Shown here: positions 1-8,482 of the stretch, in pieces | How the letters are laid out: each line of letters begins with the position of its first letter | Position numbering within the stretch: position 1 is the first letter of the stretch | Assembly (NCBI GenBank): GCA_949285025.1 | Contig: CASDXG010000096.1 | Location: forward strand, 186,001 to 250,000 | Direction of reading: 5' to 3' | Source of the DNA: an uncultured Bacteroides sp. | Lineage (GTDB): Bacteria > Bacteroidota > Bacteroidia > Bacteroidales > Bacteroidaceae | DNA length: 64,000 nucleotides | Translations under genes and position numbers: made by a program | Notes under the pieces: model-generated | The model's database searches: none | What the model was told of the DNA's origin: nothing | The model's input: the letters and a program-made list of their open reading frames with translations, nothing else

Positions 1-281
1 AATTTTTCTGCGGCTTTAATCAAGCCTAAGTTACCTTCATTTATTAAGTCGGGAAGGCTTAATCCTTGATTCTGGTATTGTTTAGCAACAGAAACAACAA
101 AACGTAAGTTTGCACGCGTAAGTTTCTCTAAAGCTGCGCGGTCGCCTTTACGGATACGTTGTGCGAGTTCTACCTCTTCATCCACTGTAATCAGGTCTTC
201 CCGCCCGATTTCTTGTAAATATTTGTCTAAAGAAGCACTCTCACGATTCGTGATACTTTTGGTAATCTTTAATTGTCTCAT
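1..281 (-). CDS. rpoD: RNA polymerase primary sigma factor (N-terminal part, runs off the window)
   Basis: This is the first 93 codons of the housekeeping sigma factor, read leftwards and cut by the window edge. The start ([15 protein letters not shown]) is followed by the conserved region 1.2 pattern [12 protein letters not shown] and then region 2.1, [19 protein letters not shown] and [18 protein letters not shown]. The very short N-terminus, without the long region 1.1 of the E. coli protein, is usual for the Bacteroidota primary sigma, which is about 290 residues long and recognises TAnnTTTG promoters. A matching -7 element lies about 24 bases upstream of the start. Confidence 0.95.
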   Translation of the reverse strand, partial: MRQLKITKSITNRESASLDKYLQEIGREDLITVDEEVELAQRIRKGDRAALEKLTRANLRFVVSVAKQYQNQGLSLPDLINEGNLGLIKAAEK

Positions 282-304
282 TTCCTATAACGCAATTTGA
301 GTTA

Positions 305-312
305 CAAAGTTA
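305..312 (-). promoter_or_regulatory. -7 element for rpoD
   Basis: On the minus strand these bases read TAACTTTG, an exact match to the Bacteroidota -7 consensus TAnnTTTG, placed 24 bases before the rpoD start. I see no good -33 TTTG at the usual distance. Confidence 0.55.
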
Positions 313-372
313 CGAATAATATTTTAATAAGATGTCGTTTGTTTAAGGAATATTAAAACAAATTATCTATAT

Positions 373-1464
373 TCAGTCTTGAAAATCTAATTTAAGTTGT
401 ATCCATTTTGATTCAGGGATTAAAGCGATTTCTTCTTTTGGGTTGGATATGGCAAGGCCTAAAAGGCGGATGGGATGTTGGTTGTAGTCGATGTCCTTTA
501 ATAGTTGTTTCGCCAGTGGAAGGATATCATTTAGTGTTTTCAGCTGTTTGTTACTGCTTATGCTGCGGGTTATTTGAGTGAAGTCATGAAATTTTACTTT
601 TATTGTGAGCGTATGCCCTTGAAAGTTTTTCTTTTTTAACCGTTCGGTAAGTTCGCATGCGACATGATAAAGTTCGATAATGACTGAAGATTTAAGGGAA
701 ACATCTTTTTCCAGAGTGTGTTCGCATCCGATGGATTTTCGGATGCGTGCCGGTTCGACAATGCGGTTGTCGATTCCCCTTGCAAAATCGTAGTACATAT
801 TTCCTGCTTTTCCAAACTGTCTTATCAGCATTTCGCGTGAACAATTACGTAGGCTTCCCCCATTGTATATGCCTAAAGAATGCATTTTTTTTGCAGTGAC
901 AGACCCAATGCCCCAAAAAGATTCGATGGGAAGGGTGGTTATGAATTGATATGCTTGGTCGGGGTGTATGGTACAGAGTCCGTCAGGCTTGCGGAAATCT
1001 GATGCGATTTTTGCAAGAAACTTGTTATAGGATACTCCGGCAGATGCAATTAAATGAAGTTCGTTCCGGATGCGTGATTTTATTTCTTTGGCGATATTAA
1101 CGGCAAGTTCTATATTTTTTTTGTTTTCTGTAACATCAAGAAAGGCCTCGTCTAAGGAAAGAGGTTCTATTAAGTCTGTGTAGTCGTGGAATATTTCGTA
1201 AATCTGCGCTGAGATCTTTTTATAAACATCCATGCGTCCTTCGATAAAAATCAGTTCGGGGCATAATTTTTTTGCCCGTATTGACGGCATGGCAGAACGT
1301 ACTCCGTATTTACGCGCTTCATAACTTGCTGCTGCAACGACTCCGCGTTTGTCTGCATGTCCGACGGCAATTGGTTTCCCTTTTAGGGTCGGATTGTCGC
1401 GTTGTTCTACGGAAGCATAAAAAGCATCCATGTCGATATGGATAATTTTACGCAGTTTACTCAT
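373..1464 (-). CDS. dinB: DNA polymerase IV (Y-family translesion polymerase)
   Basis: This 363-residue protein copies past DNA lesions without proofreading. It opens with the Y-family catalytic block IIHIDMDAFYASVEQRD and carries the second acidic motif SLDEAFLDVT; the palm and fingers are followed by the helix-hairpin-helix thumb (FWGIGSVTAKKMHSLGI) and a little-finger domain. I place the start at MSKLRK because it directly precedes the first catalytic strand and sits just downstream of a consensus promoter; the open frame runs further upstream but there crosses that promoter and the divergent gene. It is divergent from tsaC, with interleaved promoters. The C-terminal beta-clamp binding peptide is probably QLKLDF. 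Confidence 0.95.
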   Translation of the reverse strand: MSKLRKIIHIDMDAFYASVEQRDNPTLKGKPIAVGHADKRGVVAAASYEARKYGVRSAMPSIRAKKLCPELIFIEGRMDVYKKISAQIYEIFHDYTDLIEPLSLDEAFLDVTENKKNIELAVNIAKEIKSRIRNELHLIASAGVSYNKFLAKIASDFRKPDGLCTIHPDQAYQFITTLPIESFWGIGSVTAKKMHSLGIYNGGSLRNCSREMLIRQFGKAGNMYYDFARGIDNRIVEPARIRKSIGCEHTLEKDVSLKSSVIIELYHVACELTERLKKKNFQGHTLTIKVKFHDFTQITRSISSNKQLKTLNDILPLAKQLLKDIDYNQHPIRLLGLAISNPKEEIALIPESKWIQLKLDFQD

Positions 1465-1481
1465 AAGATTTCCTTTTACTG

Positions 1482-1515
1482 CAAAAGTAATGAAACTTTT
1501 TTGTGTACTCACAAA
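1482..1515 (-). promoter_or_regulatory. promoter for dinB
   Basis: The minus strand reads TACTTTTG at 1489-1482 (perfect TAnnTTTG) with TTTG at 1515-1512, a 22-base spacer. It lies 18 bases upstream of the chosen dinB start and is interleaved with the opposite promoter for tsaC. Confidence 0.6.
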
Positions 1516-1530
1516 ACATTTGTATTTTTG
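1500..1530 (+). promoter_or_regulatory. promoter for tsaC
   Basis: TTTG at 1500-1503 and TATTTTTG at 1523-1530, spacer 19 bases: a full match to the Bacteroidota promoter. It is 25 bases upstream of the tsaC start and physically overlaps the divergent dinB promoter. Confidence 0.65.
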
Positions 1531-1554
1531 TCCGAATCCTAAAATTTGGGAGAA

Positions 1555-2121
1555 ATGATGATTGATGAAGTAAAAAAAGCCTGTGAAGTGTTGCAGAGAG
1601 GAGGCGTAATTTTGTATCCGACCGATACCGTGTGGGGAATTGGATGCGATGCGACGAATGAGGAAGCCGTGAAAAAAGTTTATGAAATAAAGCATCGGGC
1701 AGACAGCAAAGCGATGTTGGTCTTGGTTGATTCTCCTGTAAAAATAGATTTTTATGTCAAAGAGGTTCCGGAAGTGGCGTGGGATTTGATAGAGTTTTCT
1801 ACCAGACCATTGACCATTATTTATGATGGAGCGCGGAATTTGGCATCGAATTTATTGGCAGACGATGGCAGCGTGGGTATCCGTGTTACGGATGAATCTT
1901 TTTCTAAACAGTTGTGTTTCCGTTTTCGTAAGGCCATTGTTTCCACATCGGCCAATGTCAGTGGTCAACCGGCACCGGCAGTCTTTAGTGAGATAAGCGA
2001 AGATATAAAGCAGAAGGTAGATTATATTGTAGATTATCGTCGGGACGAGACAGGACATCCAAAGCCTTCCAGCATATTAAAGTTGGGGAAAGGCGGAGAA
2101 GTTAAAATAATTAGGGAATAA
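1555..2121 (+). CDS. tsaC: L-threonylcarbamoyladenylate synthase (Sua5/YciO/YrdC family)
   Basis: The enzyme makes threonylcarbamoyl-AMP from threonine, bicarbonate and ATP, the first step of t6A37 modification of ANN-decoding tRNAs. The YrdC fold is shown by GGVILYPTDTVWGIGCDA near the N-terminus, the K-H-R residues of YEIKHRADSKAMLVLV, and the nucleotide-binding STSANVSGQPAP near residue 135. At 188 residues it is the short TsaC type, without the Sua5 C-terminal domain. Two adjacent ATG codons (1555 and 1558) are both possible starts. MtaB, which further modifies t6A to ms2t6A, is encoded in the same window at 28908. Confidence 0.9.
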   Translation: MMIDEVKKACEVLQRGGVILYPTDTVWGIGCDATNEEAVKKVYEIKHRADSKAMLVLVDSPVKIDFYVKEVPEVAWDLIEFSTRPLTIIYDGARNLASNLLADDGSVGIRVTDESFSKQLCFRFRKAIVSTSANVSGQPAPAVFSEISEDIKQKVDYIVDYRRDETGHPKPSSILKLGKGGEVKIIRE

Positions 2122-2132
2122 AAAGATTGTGA

Positions 2133-3932
2133 ATGAATACGAATGGAGATAAGTGCGGATTGCTTTCGCGCTTCATCGTTTGGCGGGAAAGACATATAAA
2201 AGACAAACAGTTTGTACTGATGTTAAGTTTTTTGGTGGGTATATTTACAGCTCTAGCTGCTTATATACTGAAATATTTGGTGGAATATATCAAAGCATTT
2301 CTCACCGAAAATTTTGATTCAACCGGAGCGAACTGGTTGTATTTGGTGTATCCGGTTGTGGGCATCTTTTTGACAAGTTTGTTTATTCGAAAGATTGTTC
2401 GCGATGATATTAGTCATGGTGTTACAAAAATTCTGTATGCCATATCACGTAAACAAAGTCGTATAAAGAAGCATAACATGTGGTCTTCTATTTTTGCTTC
2501 AGCCATAACGATTGGATGTGGAGGGTCGGTAGGAGCGGAGGCTCCGATTGTTCTGACCGGTTCTGCTATAGGTTCCAATCTGGGCAGCCTGTTTCGTTTA
2601 GATCATAAAACCCTTATGTTGTTGGTTGGATGTGGAGCTGCCGGTGCGGTTTCCGGTATCTTTAAAGCCCCGATAGCCGGACTTGTATTTACTTTGGAAG
2701 TTTTGATGATTGATTTGACTATGGCATATTTGTTGCCATTGCTCATTACGAGTGTGACGGCAGCTTCGGTTTCATACATATTGACCGGGACGGAGGCAAT
2801 GTTTCAATTCCATCTTGACTATCCTTTCGAACTTGAACGTATCCCTTATGCCATAGCATTAGGAATTTTTTGCGGGCTTATTGCATGGTATTTTACCCGT
2901 TCGATGAACTGGATTGAGAATATCTTTCGGCGGTATAGTAACCCGTATGTGAAATTTCTTATAGGCGGTTCAATGTTGAGTACCTTGATCTTTTTATTCC
3001 CTCCTCTTTATGGGGAAGGTTATGATACGATAAGTTTGTTGCTGAACGGTACATCAGATGCCGAATGGGATACGGTAATGAATAATTCTTTATTTTATGG
3101 GAACAGCAATTTATTGGTACCTTATCTTATTTTAATCATATTGTTTAAGGTCTTTGCTTCCAGTGCGACAAATGGAGGAGGCGGATGCGGTGGTATTTTT
3201 GCGCCCAGTTTGTTCTTAGGTTGTATTGCCGGATTTGTGTTTTCTGTGGTATGTAATGAACTTCATATCGGGAATGTTTTCATACCGGAAAAGAATTTTG
3301 CTTTGATGGGAATGGCGGGGTTGATGTCGGGAGTTATGCATGCACCGCTGACGGGAGTGTTTTTGATTGCAGAACTTACGGGCGGATATGGATTGTTTCT
3401 TCCTCTTATGATTGTGTCCGTAATGGCATATTTGACTATTATTGTATTCGAGCCGCATAGCATTTATTCTATGCGTTTGGCTAAAAAGGGGGAATTGCTT
3501 ACTCACCACAAAGACAAGGCTGTTCTCACCTTAATGAATATAGACAGTGTGGTAGAAACCGACTTTTTGACTGTTCGTCCCGATATGGATTTGGGAGAGA
3601 TGGTAAAAACAATATCGAAGTCGAGCAGAAATCTATTTCCTGTCGTTGACGGGCAAGGGCGTTTGTTGGGAATTGTAGCAGTAGATGATATCCGGAATAT
3701 TATGTTCCGTCAGGAACTTTATCATCGTTTTTTTGTGGAACGTTTCATGAATACTCCTAAATCCCGCATTATTAAAACGGATTCAATGGAGCAGGTAATG
3801 GCTAAGTTTGATGAAACGGGGGCGTGGAATCTTCCGGTTGTCGATGAGGATAATAAATATATAGGGTTTGTATCAAAGTCGAAGATGCTGAATACTTATC
3901 GTCAAGTATTGGTTGATTTGTCGGCTGAATAG
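2133..3932 (+). CDS. ClC-family chloride channel or H+/Cl- antiporter with CBS pair
   Basis: This 599-residue inner-membrane protein has about ten to twelve hydrophobic segments in residues 30-440, followed by two CBS domains (about 470-599). Hallmarks of ClC proteins are GSVGAEAP near residue 130, GIFKAPIAGLVFTLEVL near 185 and the GGGGCGGIFAPSLFLG loop near 350. The gating glutamate of the usual GxEGP motif is kept, but the following Gly is Ala. The CBS pair probably binds adenine nucleotides and adjusts gating. Whether it is a channel or an exchanger cannot be told from sequence. It starts 11 bases after tsaC and is followed by fmt, so the three may be cotranscribed. Confidence 0.9.
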   Translation: MNTNGDKCGLLSRFIVWRERHIKDKQFVLMLSFLVGIFTALAAYILKYLVEYIKAFLTENFDSTGANWLYLVYPVVGIFLTSLFIRKIVRDDISHGVTKILYAISRKQSRIKKHNMWSSIFASAITIGCGGSVGAEAPIVLTGSAIGSNLGSLFRLDHKTLMLLVGCGAAGAVSGIFKAPIAGLVFTLEVLMIDLTMAYLLPLLITSVTAASVSYILTGTEAMFQFHLDYPFELERIPYAIALGIFCGLIAWYFTRSMNWIENIFRRYSNPYVKFLIGGSMLSTLIFLFPPLYGEGYDTISLLLNGTSDAEWDTVMNNSLFYGNSNLLVPYLILIILFKVFASSATNGGGGCGGIFAPSLFLGCIAGFVFSVVCNELHIGNVFIPEKNFALMGMAGLMSGVMHAPLTGVFLIAELTGGYGLFLPLMIVSVMAYLTIIVFEPHSIYSMRLAKKGELLTHHKDKAVLTLMNIDSVVETDFLTVRPDMDLGEMVKTISKSSRNLFPVVDGQGRLLGIVAVDDIRNIMFRQELYHRFFVERFMNTPKSRIIKTDSMEQVMAKFDETGAWNLPVVDEDNKYIGFVSKSKMLNTYRQVLVDLSAE

Positions 3933-3942
3933 TAATTTATAT

Positions 3943-4914
3943 ATGGATAAAAAGGATTTGAGAATCGTGTATATGGGGACTCCCGAGTTTGCTGTGGAAA
4001 GCTTACGGCGATTAGTCGAGGGAGGTTATCAGGTTGTTGGCGTAATTACGATGCCGGATAAGCCGATGGGACGTCACGGGAGTGTGCTTCAATCGAGTCC
4101 TGTAAAGGAATATGCCGTGTCGAAAGGGCTGAAGGTCTTGCAGCCCGAACGATTGAAAGATGAAAAGTTTCTGGAAGATTTACGTGCCCTGAAAGCAGAT
4201 CTGCAGATTGTGGTGGCGTTTCGTATGCTGCCTGAAGTCGTTTGGGGCATGCCGCCAATGGGAACTTTTAATCTGCATGCTTCTTTGTTGCCGCAATATC
4301 GTGGAGCCGCTCCGATAAATTGGGCGGTGATAAACGGCGATAAGGAGACGGGAGTTACCACATTTTTTCTGAAACAAGAGATTGATACGGGGGAAATAAT
4401 TGATCAGGTTCATGTGCCGATAGCCGATACGGATAATGTGGAAATGGTTTATAATCGCCTGATGAGAGTTGGCGGTGACCTTGTTGTGAAGACTGTAGAT
4501 GCGATTCTTTCCGGAAAAGTGACTACAATTCCGCAGGAAAGTTTGCCGGTAGAAGGAGAACTCCGTCCTGCTCCAAAGATATTTAAAGAGACGTGTCGCA
4601 TTGATTGGACGGCGGGAGTTAAAGCTGTTTACGATTTTATTCGCGGACTTTCTCCTTATCCTGCAGCCTGGACGGAATTGTGTCAGGATGAAAATACGCC
4701 TTCTATGTTGAAGATTTTTGAAGCAGAAAAAATGTTTACCCCTCATAATTATGCTCCGGGTACGGTGATTACTGATAGGAAAACATATTTCCGCATCGCA
4801 TCAGTAGGCGGATTTCTGAATGTCTTGTCGTTGCAATTGGCCGGGAAGAAACGTATGCTTGTGAAAGATTTTCTTCAGGGTTATCGTCATGCAGAGGGAG
4901 CTTTTGTAAGGTAG
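3943..4914 (+). CDS. fmt: methionyl-tRNA formyltransferase
   Basis: It formylates Met-tRNA(fMet) with 10-formyl-tetrahydrofolate to make the initiator. The N-terminal catalytic domain shows IVYMGTPEFAVESL, the formyl-folate site NLHASLLPQYRGAAPINWA (His and downstream Asp of the GARFT/FMT family) and ETGVTTFFLKQEIDTGEII. The C-terminal OB-like tRNA-binding domain starts near residue 205. The length, 323 residues, is normal. I choose the ATG at 3943 because MDKKDLRIVYMG matches the family N-terminus and it lies 10 bases after the ClC stop. A terminator follows, shared with the convergent NigD-like gene. Confidence 0.95.
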   Translation: MDKKDLRIVYMGTPEFAVESLRRLVEGGYQVVGVITMPDKPMGRHGSVLQSSPVKEYAVSKGLKVLQPERLKDEKFLEDLRALKADLQIVVAFRMLPEVVWGMPPMGTFNLHASLLPQYRGAAPINWAVINGDKETGVTTFFLKQEIDTGEIIDQVHVPIADTDNVEMVYNRLMRVGGDLVVKTVDAILSGKVTTIPQESLPVEGELRPAPKIFKETCRIDWTAGVKAVYDFIRGLSPYPAAWTELCQDENTPSMLKIFEAEKMFTPHNYAPGTVITDRKTYFRIASVGGFLNVLSLQLAGKKRMLVKDFLQGYRHAEGAFVR

Positions 4915-4956
4915 ATACTGTCTTGTTTGGAACAAGAGTAGCGGGAAATACAGATA

Positions 4957-5003
4957 AAATTCCGGACTGTTGAAAGAGTTGTCTTTTAAGGTCCGGAATT
5001 TTT
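4957..5003. terminator. bidirectional terminator between fmt and the NigD-like gene
   Basis: AAATTCCGGAC at 4957-4967 pairs with GTCCGGAATTT at 4991-5001 and is followed by Ts on the plus strand; A-rich flanks on the left give a T run on the minus strand. It can serve both convergent genes. Confidence 0.8.
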
Positions 5004-5018
5004 GCTGTTATGAAAAAA

Positions 5019-5774
5019 TCAAAAGGACGTTCTTGATGTAAGACGGTCTTGGTTTTTTATGTATGTTGTTGCATTGTTCTCTTTATCTATTCGGAGTGTT
5101 GTTTGTTGTATCCCGGCATCATTGTATGAAATGACGATTCCTTTACATTCCGGAGATTCAAATCCTTCAATACTTTTCAATGGAAAAGATACGATACTTG
5201 AGTAAGGCGTTCGGGGCAAGTCTCCGTTATTGTTGTGGCGAAATTCCAGTCGGATATAATTTTTGTCGGAATCGTTTTCGTCGGTTCGTACCAAACTGAT
5301 GCGATGCGGTATGGATTCGTCATATCTCCAGACGATAAATTCAATGGTTAAATGCCTGTTCCCTATATTATATGAAGTGATTTTGATGGGATCTTCTCCG
5401 AAAATATCGGCACTTTCAGGCTTCGCTCTTAAGTCGTCTGCCGCTTTTGTCAATATCTTATAGAGTTCCACTATGCGCACATCCGTGTTTTCGGAAGTCT
5501 CTTTCGGGGGATTTCCCTTGAGAAATTGTATGCCGGCCAATACGCGTTGTCCGATGGAGTCGGCATTTTTTGCCGTTAAGAAATCCCCGTTTTCGGGTAT
5601 TAGAGTTCCGTAAGAGTCGGAGACGATAATATTCCTTCCGCTTGTTTCTTCCACTGTACCCAGCGTTGTGTAGTATACAATGGGTTCGTTCTCATCGCTA
5701 CATGCAGATAGGGCGATACATAGAAGCGGGATATTTATAAAAAGCTGCAGGCGTTTGAAGAAAAACATAGGCAT
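5019..5774 (-). CDS. NigD-like lipoprotein
   Basis: A 251-residue exported lipoprotein: a hydrophobic segment from about residue 9 ends in the lipobox ALSAC, with Cys25 as the lipidation site. The block GTVEETSGRNIIVSDSYGTLIPENG and the later LEFRHNNNGDLP resemble the NigD-like family of Bacteroidales, which has an N-terminal OB-like and a C-terminal beta-sandwich region. The founding member, NigD, lies beside bacteriocin genes in a related species, but no bacteriocin gene is visible here and I assign no function. It is divergent from the ECF sigma/beta-barrel pair, 155 bases away. A second family member lies at 56514-57269. Confidence 0.75.
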   Translation of the reverse strand: MPMFFFKRLQLFINIPLLCIALSACSDENEPIVYYTTLGTVEETSGRNIIVSDSYGTLIPENGDFLTAKNADSIGQRVLAGIQFLKGNPPKETSENTDVRIVELYKILTKAADDLRAKPESADIFGEDPIKITSYNIGNRHLTIEFIVWRYDESIPHRISLVRTDENDSDKNYIRLEFRHNNNGDLPRTPYSSIVSFPLKSIEGFESPECKGIVISYNDAGIQQTTLRIDKENNATTYIKNQDRLTSRTSF

Positions 5775-5877
5775 ATTTTTGACGAATTGTTACGTTATTT
5801 AAATGAGAATAATACGATGTACTGCATTTGTATCGGTTAAAGAGTATTAATATAAAAATGTTTTTAGTCCGATGCAG

Positions 5878-5885
5878 TATATTTG
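5878..5885 (+). promoter_or_regulatory. -7 element for the ECF sigma gene
   Basis: TATATTTG is a perfect TAnnTTTG match, 44 bases upstream of the ATG at 5930. Its position argues against the longer reading frame that begins at 5828. Confidence 0.45.
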
Positions 5886-5929
5886 TTTTCATTTCATTCT
5901 ATAAACAAAAAGCGGACAGAAAGGCGGAT

Positions 5930-6478
5930 ATGACGGATGAAGAGTTGGCGTTGTTGTGTAAGCAGGCAGACAGAAATGCGATGCGACTGCTTTATGAGCG
6001 TTATGGCGGGCAGTTGATGGCCATATGTCTTCGTTATTCCGGCGATAAAGATACGGCAGAAGATATCCTGCATGACGGCTTTTTGCACATATTTCAAGCT
6101 ATCGGTCAATTTTCATATCAGGGACAAGGCTCCTTGAAAGCCTGGTTGTCGAAGGTAATGGTCAATGAAGCGCTTGGCTATTTAAGGAAACGGAATATGA
6201 AGATCCGGCAGGAAGTGCCGGTGGATGAGGTATCGGATGTGATAGAAGATACTGATGAAAACGTGAATGATATACCGCAATCGGTGTTGATGAAACTGAT
6301 AGAAGAGCTTCCCGACGGGTATCGTACGGTATTTAACCTATATGTTTTTGAGGAGAAAAGTCATAAGGAAATAGCCGAATTACTTGGTATAACGGAACAT
6401 ACATCGTCTTCTCAGTTTTATCGTGCCAGAGTATTATTGATGAAGAAAATAACAGAATATAGAAAGAACGCATCGTAA
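5930..6478 (+). CDS. ECF-type sigma-70 factor
   Basis: A 182-residue extracytoplasmic-function sigma factor. Region 2 runs from about residue 10 to 75 (AMRLLYERYGGQLMAICLRY, then DTAEDILHDGFLHIFQ), and region 4 from about 115 to 175 (ELPDGYRTVFNLYVFEEKSHKEIAELLGI). It should direct RNA polymerase to its own regulon in response to an envelope signal. Its stop codon shares one base with the ATG of the next gene (TAATG at 6476-6480), a sign of translational coupling with a likely anti-sigma factor. I prefer the ATG at 5930 since MTDEELALLCKQ fits the family N-terminus. Confidence 0.9.
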   Translation: MTDEELALLCKQADRNAMRLLYERYGGQLMAICLRYSGDKDTAEDILHDGFLHIFQAIGQFSYQGQGSLKAWLSKVMVNEALGYLRKRNMKIRQEVPVDEVSDVIEDTDENVNDIPQSVLMKLIEELPDGYRTVFNLYVFEEKSHKEIAELLGITEHTSSSQFYRARVLLMKKITEYRKNAS

Positions 6479-7764
6479 TGAAGAACGAAGAAGAGTGGAT
6501 TAAAAATATTCGTAGCCGGATGGAGAATTATTCCGAGCCTCTTCCCGACGGATTGTGGGGACATCTGGAGGAAGAGCTTGGGCATCGGAAAGTAATTCCG
6601 CTGTGGCGGCGTTGGAGTGTTGCAGCTGCGGTGTTGGTATTGGTGGCATCATCGTTGACTGTGGGGCTTTTGTTTGTCTTGCCGGAAAGGAATGTTTCAG
6701 AGTTACAATCGGTTTCAGAGGATGCTCTTTCGGCTCCGTTGGGCGATGAAAAAGGTGTATATTTTCCGCAAATTACAGATGATTTAATGACAGATGCTTC
6801 TTTGCCGGAGATGAAGAAAGATGTTCTGGATCACGCATTGGGAGTCGTTTCCCCTGAATATGCGGTGGTACATTTGGAAAATCCGGAGAATTTGGAAGAA
6901 CAGGATATTGAAAGCAAAGAAGAAAATCATGAAACTTCAAATAAAGAGGAAAAAGAATATGAGGAGCAATTTGCGGCAAAGCGGGAAAGACGTTTATATT
7001 CGGGAGAGAATTCGGCGCAGAGGGACGGACGGCACTATCAGAAGAAACAGATAAAAGGTGCTCGTCAATGGGAGATTGGATTAGTTTCGGGAAATACATT
7101 TTATAGCTCAACAAATACGTTGGGTGGAATTACCCGTTTGGATTCAAGATTAATACATTTCCCCGATGCTTCGGCAGAGGCCGTATCTGCCGCCAATGAA
7201 TCGGCATTAGGGCGTGTATTGCTGAATAATCGGGGGCGTAGTGTATGTACAGATATCCGGCACAAAATGCCGGTTACGGTAGGAGTCTCTTTGAAATGGA
7301 ATATGGATGACAACTGGGCTTTTGAAACAGGTTTGAACTATACATTGTTGTCATCTGAATTGCATGCCGGCGGAGATGCCTATATAGAGGAAGAGCAAAA
7401 ATTGCATTATGTAGGGATTCCTTTGAAGGTACATCGGAACATCTGGAAAAATCGTCTGTTCCGTGTTTATGCTTCAGCTGGTGGTATGGCGGAAAAATGC
7501 GTGTCTGCAGTGCAGGAAGTAGTGTATGCCGATGGGAACTTAGGTTATGAAGTCGGAAATGTCTCGTTGGATATTCCTGAGATACAATGGTCTTTGTTGG
7601 CTTCTGTCGGAGCGCAGGTCGATTTTGTTCGCCGTATTGGTCTTTATATTGAACCGGGAATCGCTTATTATTTCGATGATAAAAGCGAAGTGGAAACCAT
7701 CCGGAAGGAACATCCGTTTCAATTTAATCTTCAACTTGGCTTGCGATTTATGTTGGGCAGATAG
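6478..7764 (+). CDS. candidate trans-envelope anti-sigma protein: cytoplasmic head, one TM helix, C-terminal beta-barrel
   Basis: The 428-residue product has a short polar head (residues 1-40, with PLPDGLWGHLEEEL), one transmembrane helix near 44-67 (WSVAAAVLVLVASSLTVG), a very acidic and basic linker to about 200, and a C-terminal region of amphipathic beta strands ending LQLGLRFMLGR, like the PorT-type outer-membrane beta-barrel domains. This layout would anchor it in the inner membrane with its end in the outer membrane or periplasm. Its coupling to the sigma gene suggests that it holds and releases that sigma; that role is inferred. No zinc-binding anti-sigma motif (HxxxCxxC) is present. 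Confidence 0.7.
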   Translation: MKNEEEWIKNIRSRMENYSEPLPDGLWGHLEEELGHRKVIPLWRRWSVAAAVLVLVASSLTVGLLFVLPERNVSELQSVSEDALSAPLGDEKGVYFPQITDDLMTDASLPEMKKDVLDHALGVVSPEYAVVHLENPENLEEQDIESKEENHETSNKEEKEYEEQFAAKRERRLYSGENSAQRDGRHYQKKQIKGARQWEIGLVSGNTFYSSTNTLGGITRLDSRLIHFPDASAEAVSAANESALGRVLLNNRGRSVCTDIRHKMPVTVGVSLKWNMDDNWAFETGLNYTLLSSELHAGGDAYIEEEQKLHYVGIPLKVHRNIWKNRLFRVYASAGGMAEKCVSAVQEVVYADGNLGYEVGNVSLDIPEIQWSLLASVGAQVDFVRRIGLYIEPGIAYYFDDKSEVETIRKEHPFQFNLQLGLRFMLGR

Positions 7765-7821
7765 GATGATTTAAGACAAATAATACTATCTTTGTTCAGG
7801 AATATAACGAAAAACAGGAAA

Positions 7822-8478
7822 ATGAATAAGTTGATAATCTCTCCTTCTTTATTGTCTGCCAATTTCGGAGACTTGAAATCTGACTTGGAACGTGTAAACG
7901 AGAGTGAGGCAGATTGGTTGCATATTGATATTATGGATGGGGTTTTCGTCCCGAACATCTCTTTTGGTTTCCCGGTGCTGAAGTATGTTGCAGAACTTTC
8001 TGCCAAACCTTTGGATGTACACTTGATGATTGTTCAGCCGGAAAAGTTCATCCGTGAAGTAAAAGATTTGGGCTCAATGATGATGAACGTGCATTATGAA
8101 GCGTGTCCTCACCTGCATCGTGTGGTACAACAAATCAAAGAATCGGGAATGAAAGCGGGTGTTACGCTTAATCCGGCTACGCCTGTATCGTTGTTGACCG
8201 ATATTATTTCCGATGTAGATATGGTATTGTTGATGAGTGTCAATCCGGGTTTTGGAGGACAGAAGTTCATCCCTCAAACATTAAATAAGGTGCGTGAACT
8301 GAAAGAATTGATTCTTCGTTCCGGTTCCCGTGCATTGATAGAGGTGGACGGCGGAGTAAATCTGGAAACGGGTGCAATGCTTGCTAAAGAAGGAGCAGAT
8401 GTTCTGGTTGCCGGGAATGCCGTTTTTCATGCTCCCGATATGATAGATATGATAAGACAATTGAAGAATTTGAGATGA
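7822..8478 (+). CDS. rpe: ribulose-phosphate 3-epimerase
   Basis: It interconverts ribulose 5-phosphate and xylulose 5-phosphate in the pentose phosphate pathway. The TIM barrel shows the family signatures ISPSLLSANFGDL, LHIDIMDGVFVPNISFG (metal-binding His and catalytic Asp), MSVNPGFGGQKFIP and the second catalytic Asp in EVDGGVN. The length of 218 residues is normal. The start MNKLIISPSL is the family's usual N-terminus, so the in-frame ATG 30 bases upstream is not used. ComEC begins four bases after the stop. Confidence 0.97.
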   Translation: MNKLIISPSLLSANFGDLKSDLERVNESEADWLHIDIMDGVFVPNISFGFPVLKYVAELSAKPLDVHLMIVQPEKFIREVKDLGSMMMNVHYEACPHLHRVVQQIKESGMKAGVTLNPATPVSLLTDIISDVDMVLLMSVNPGFGGQKFIPQTLNKVRELKELILRSGSRALIEVDGGVNLETGAMLAKEGADVLVAGNAVFHAPDMIDMIRQLKNLR

Positions 8479-8482
8479 CCTT

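Noticed and set aside
5828-5929. A longer N-terminus for the ECF sigma factor
   Set aside because: The extra 34 residues are hydrophobic and unlike any ECF sigma, and cross a perfect -7 element.
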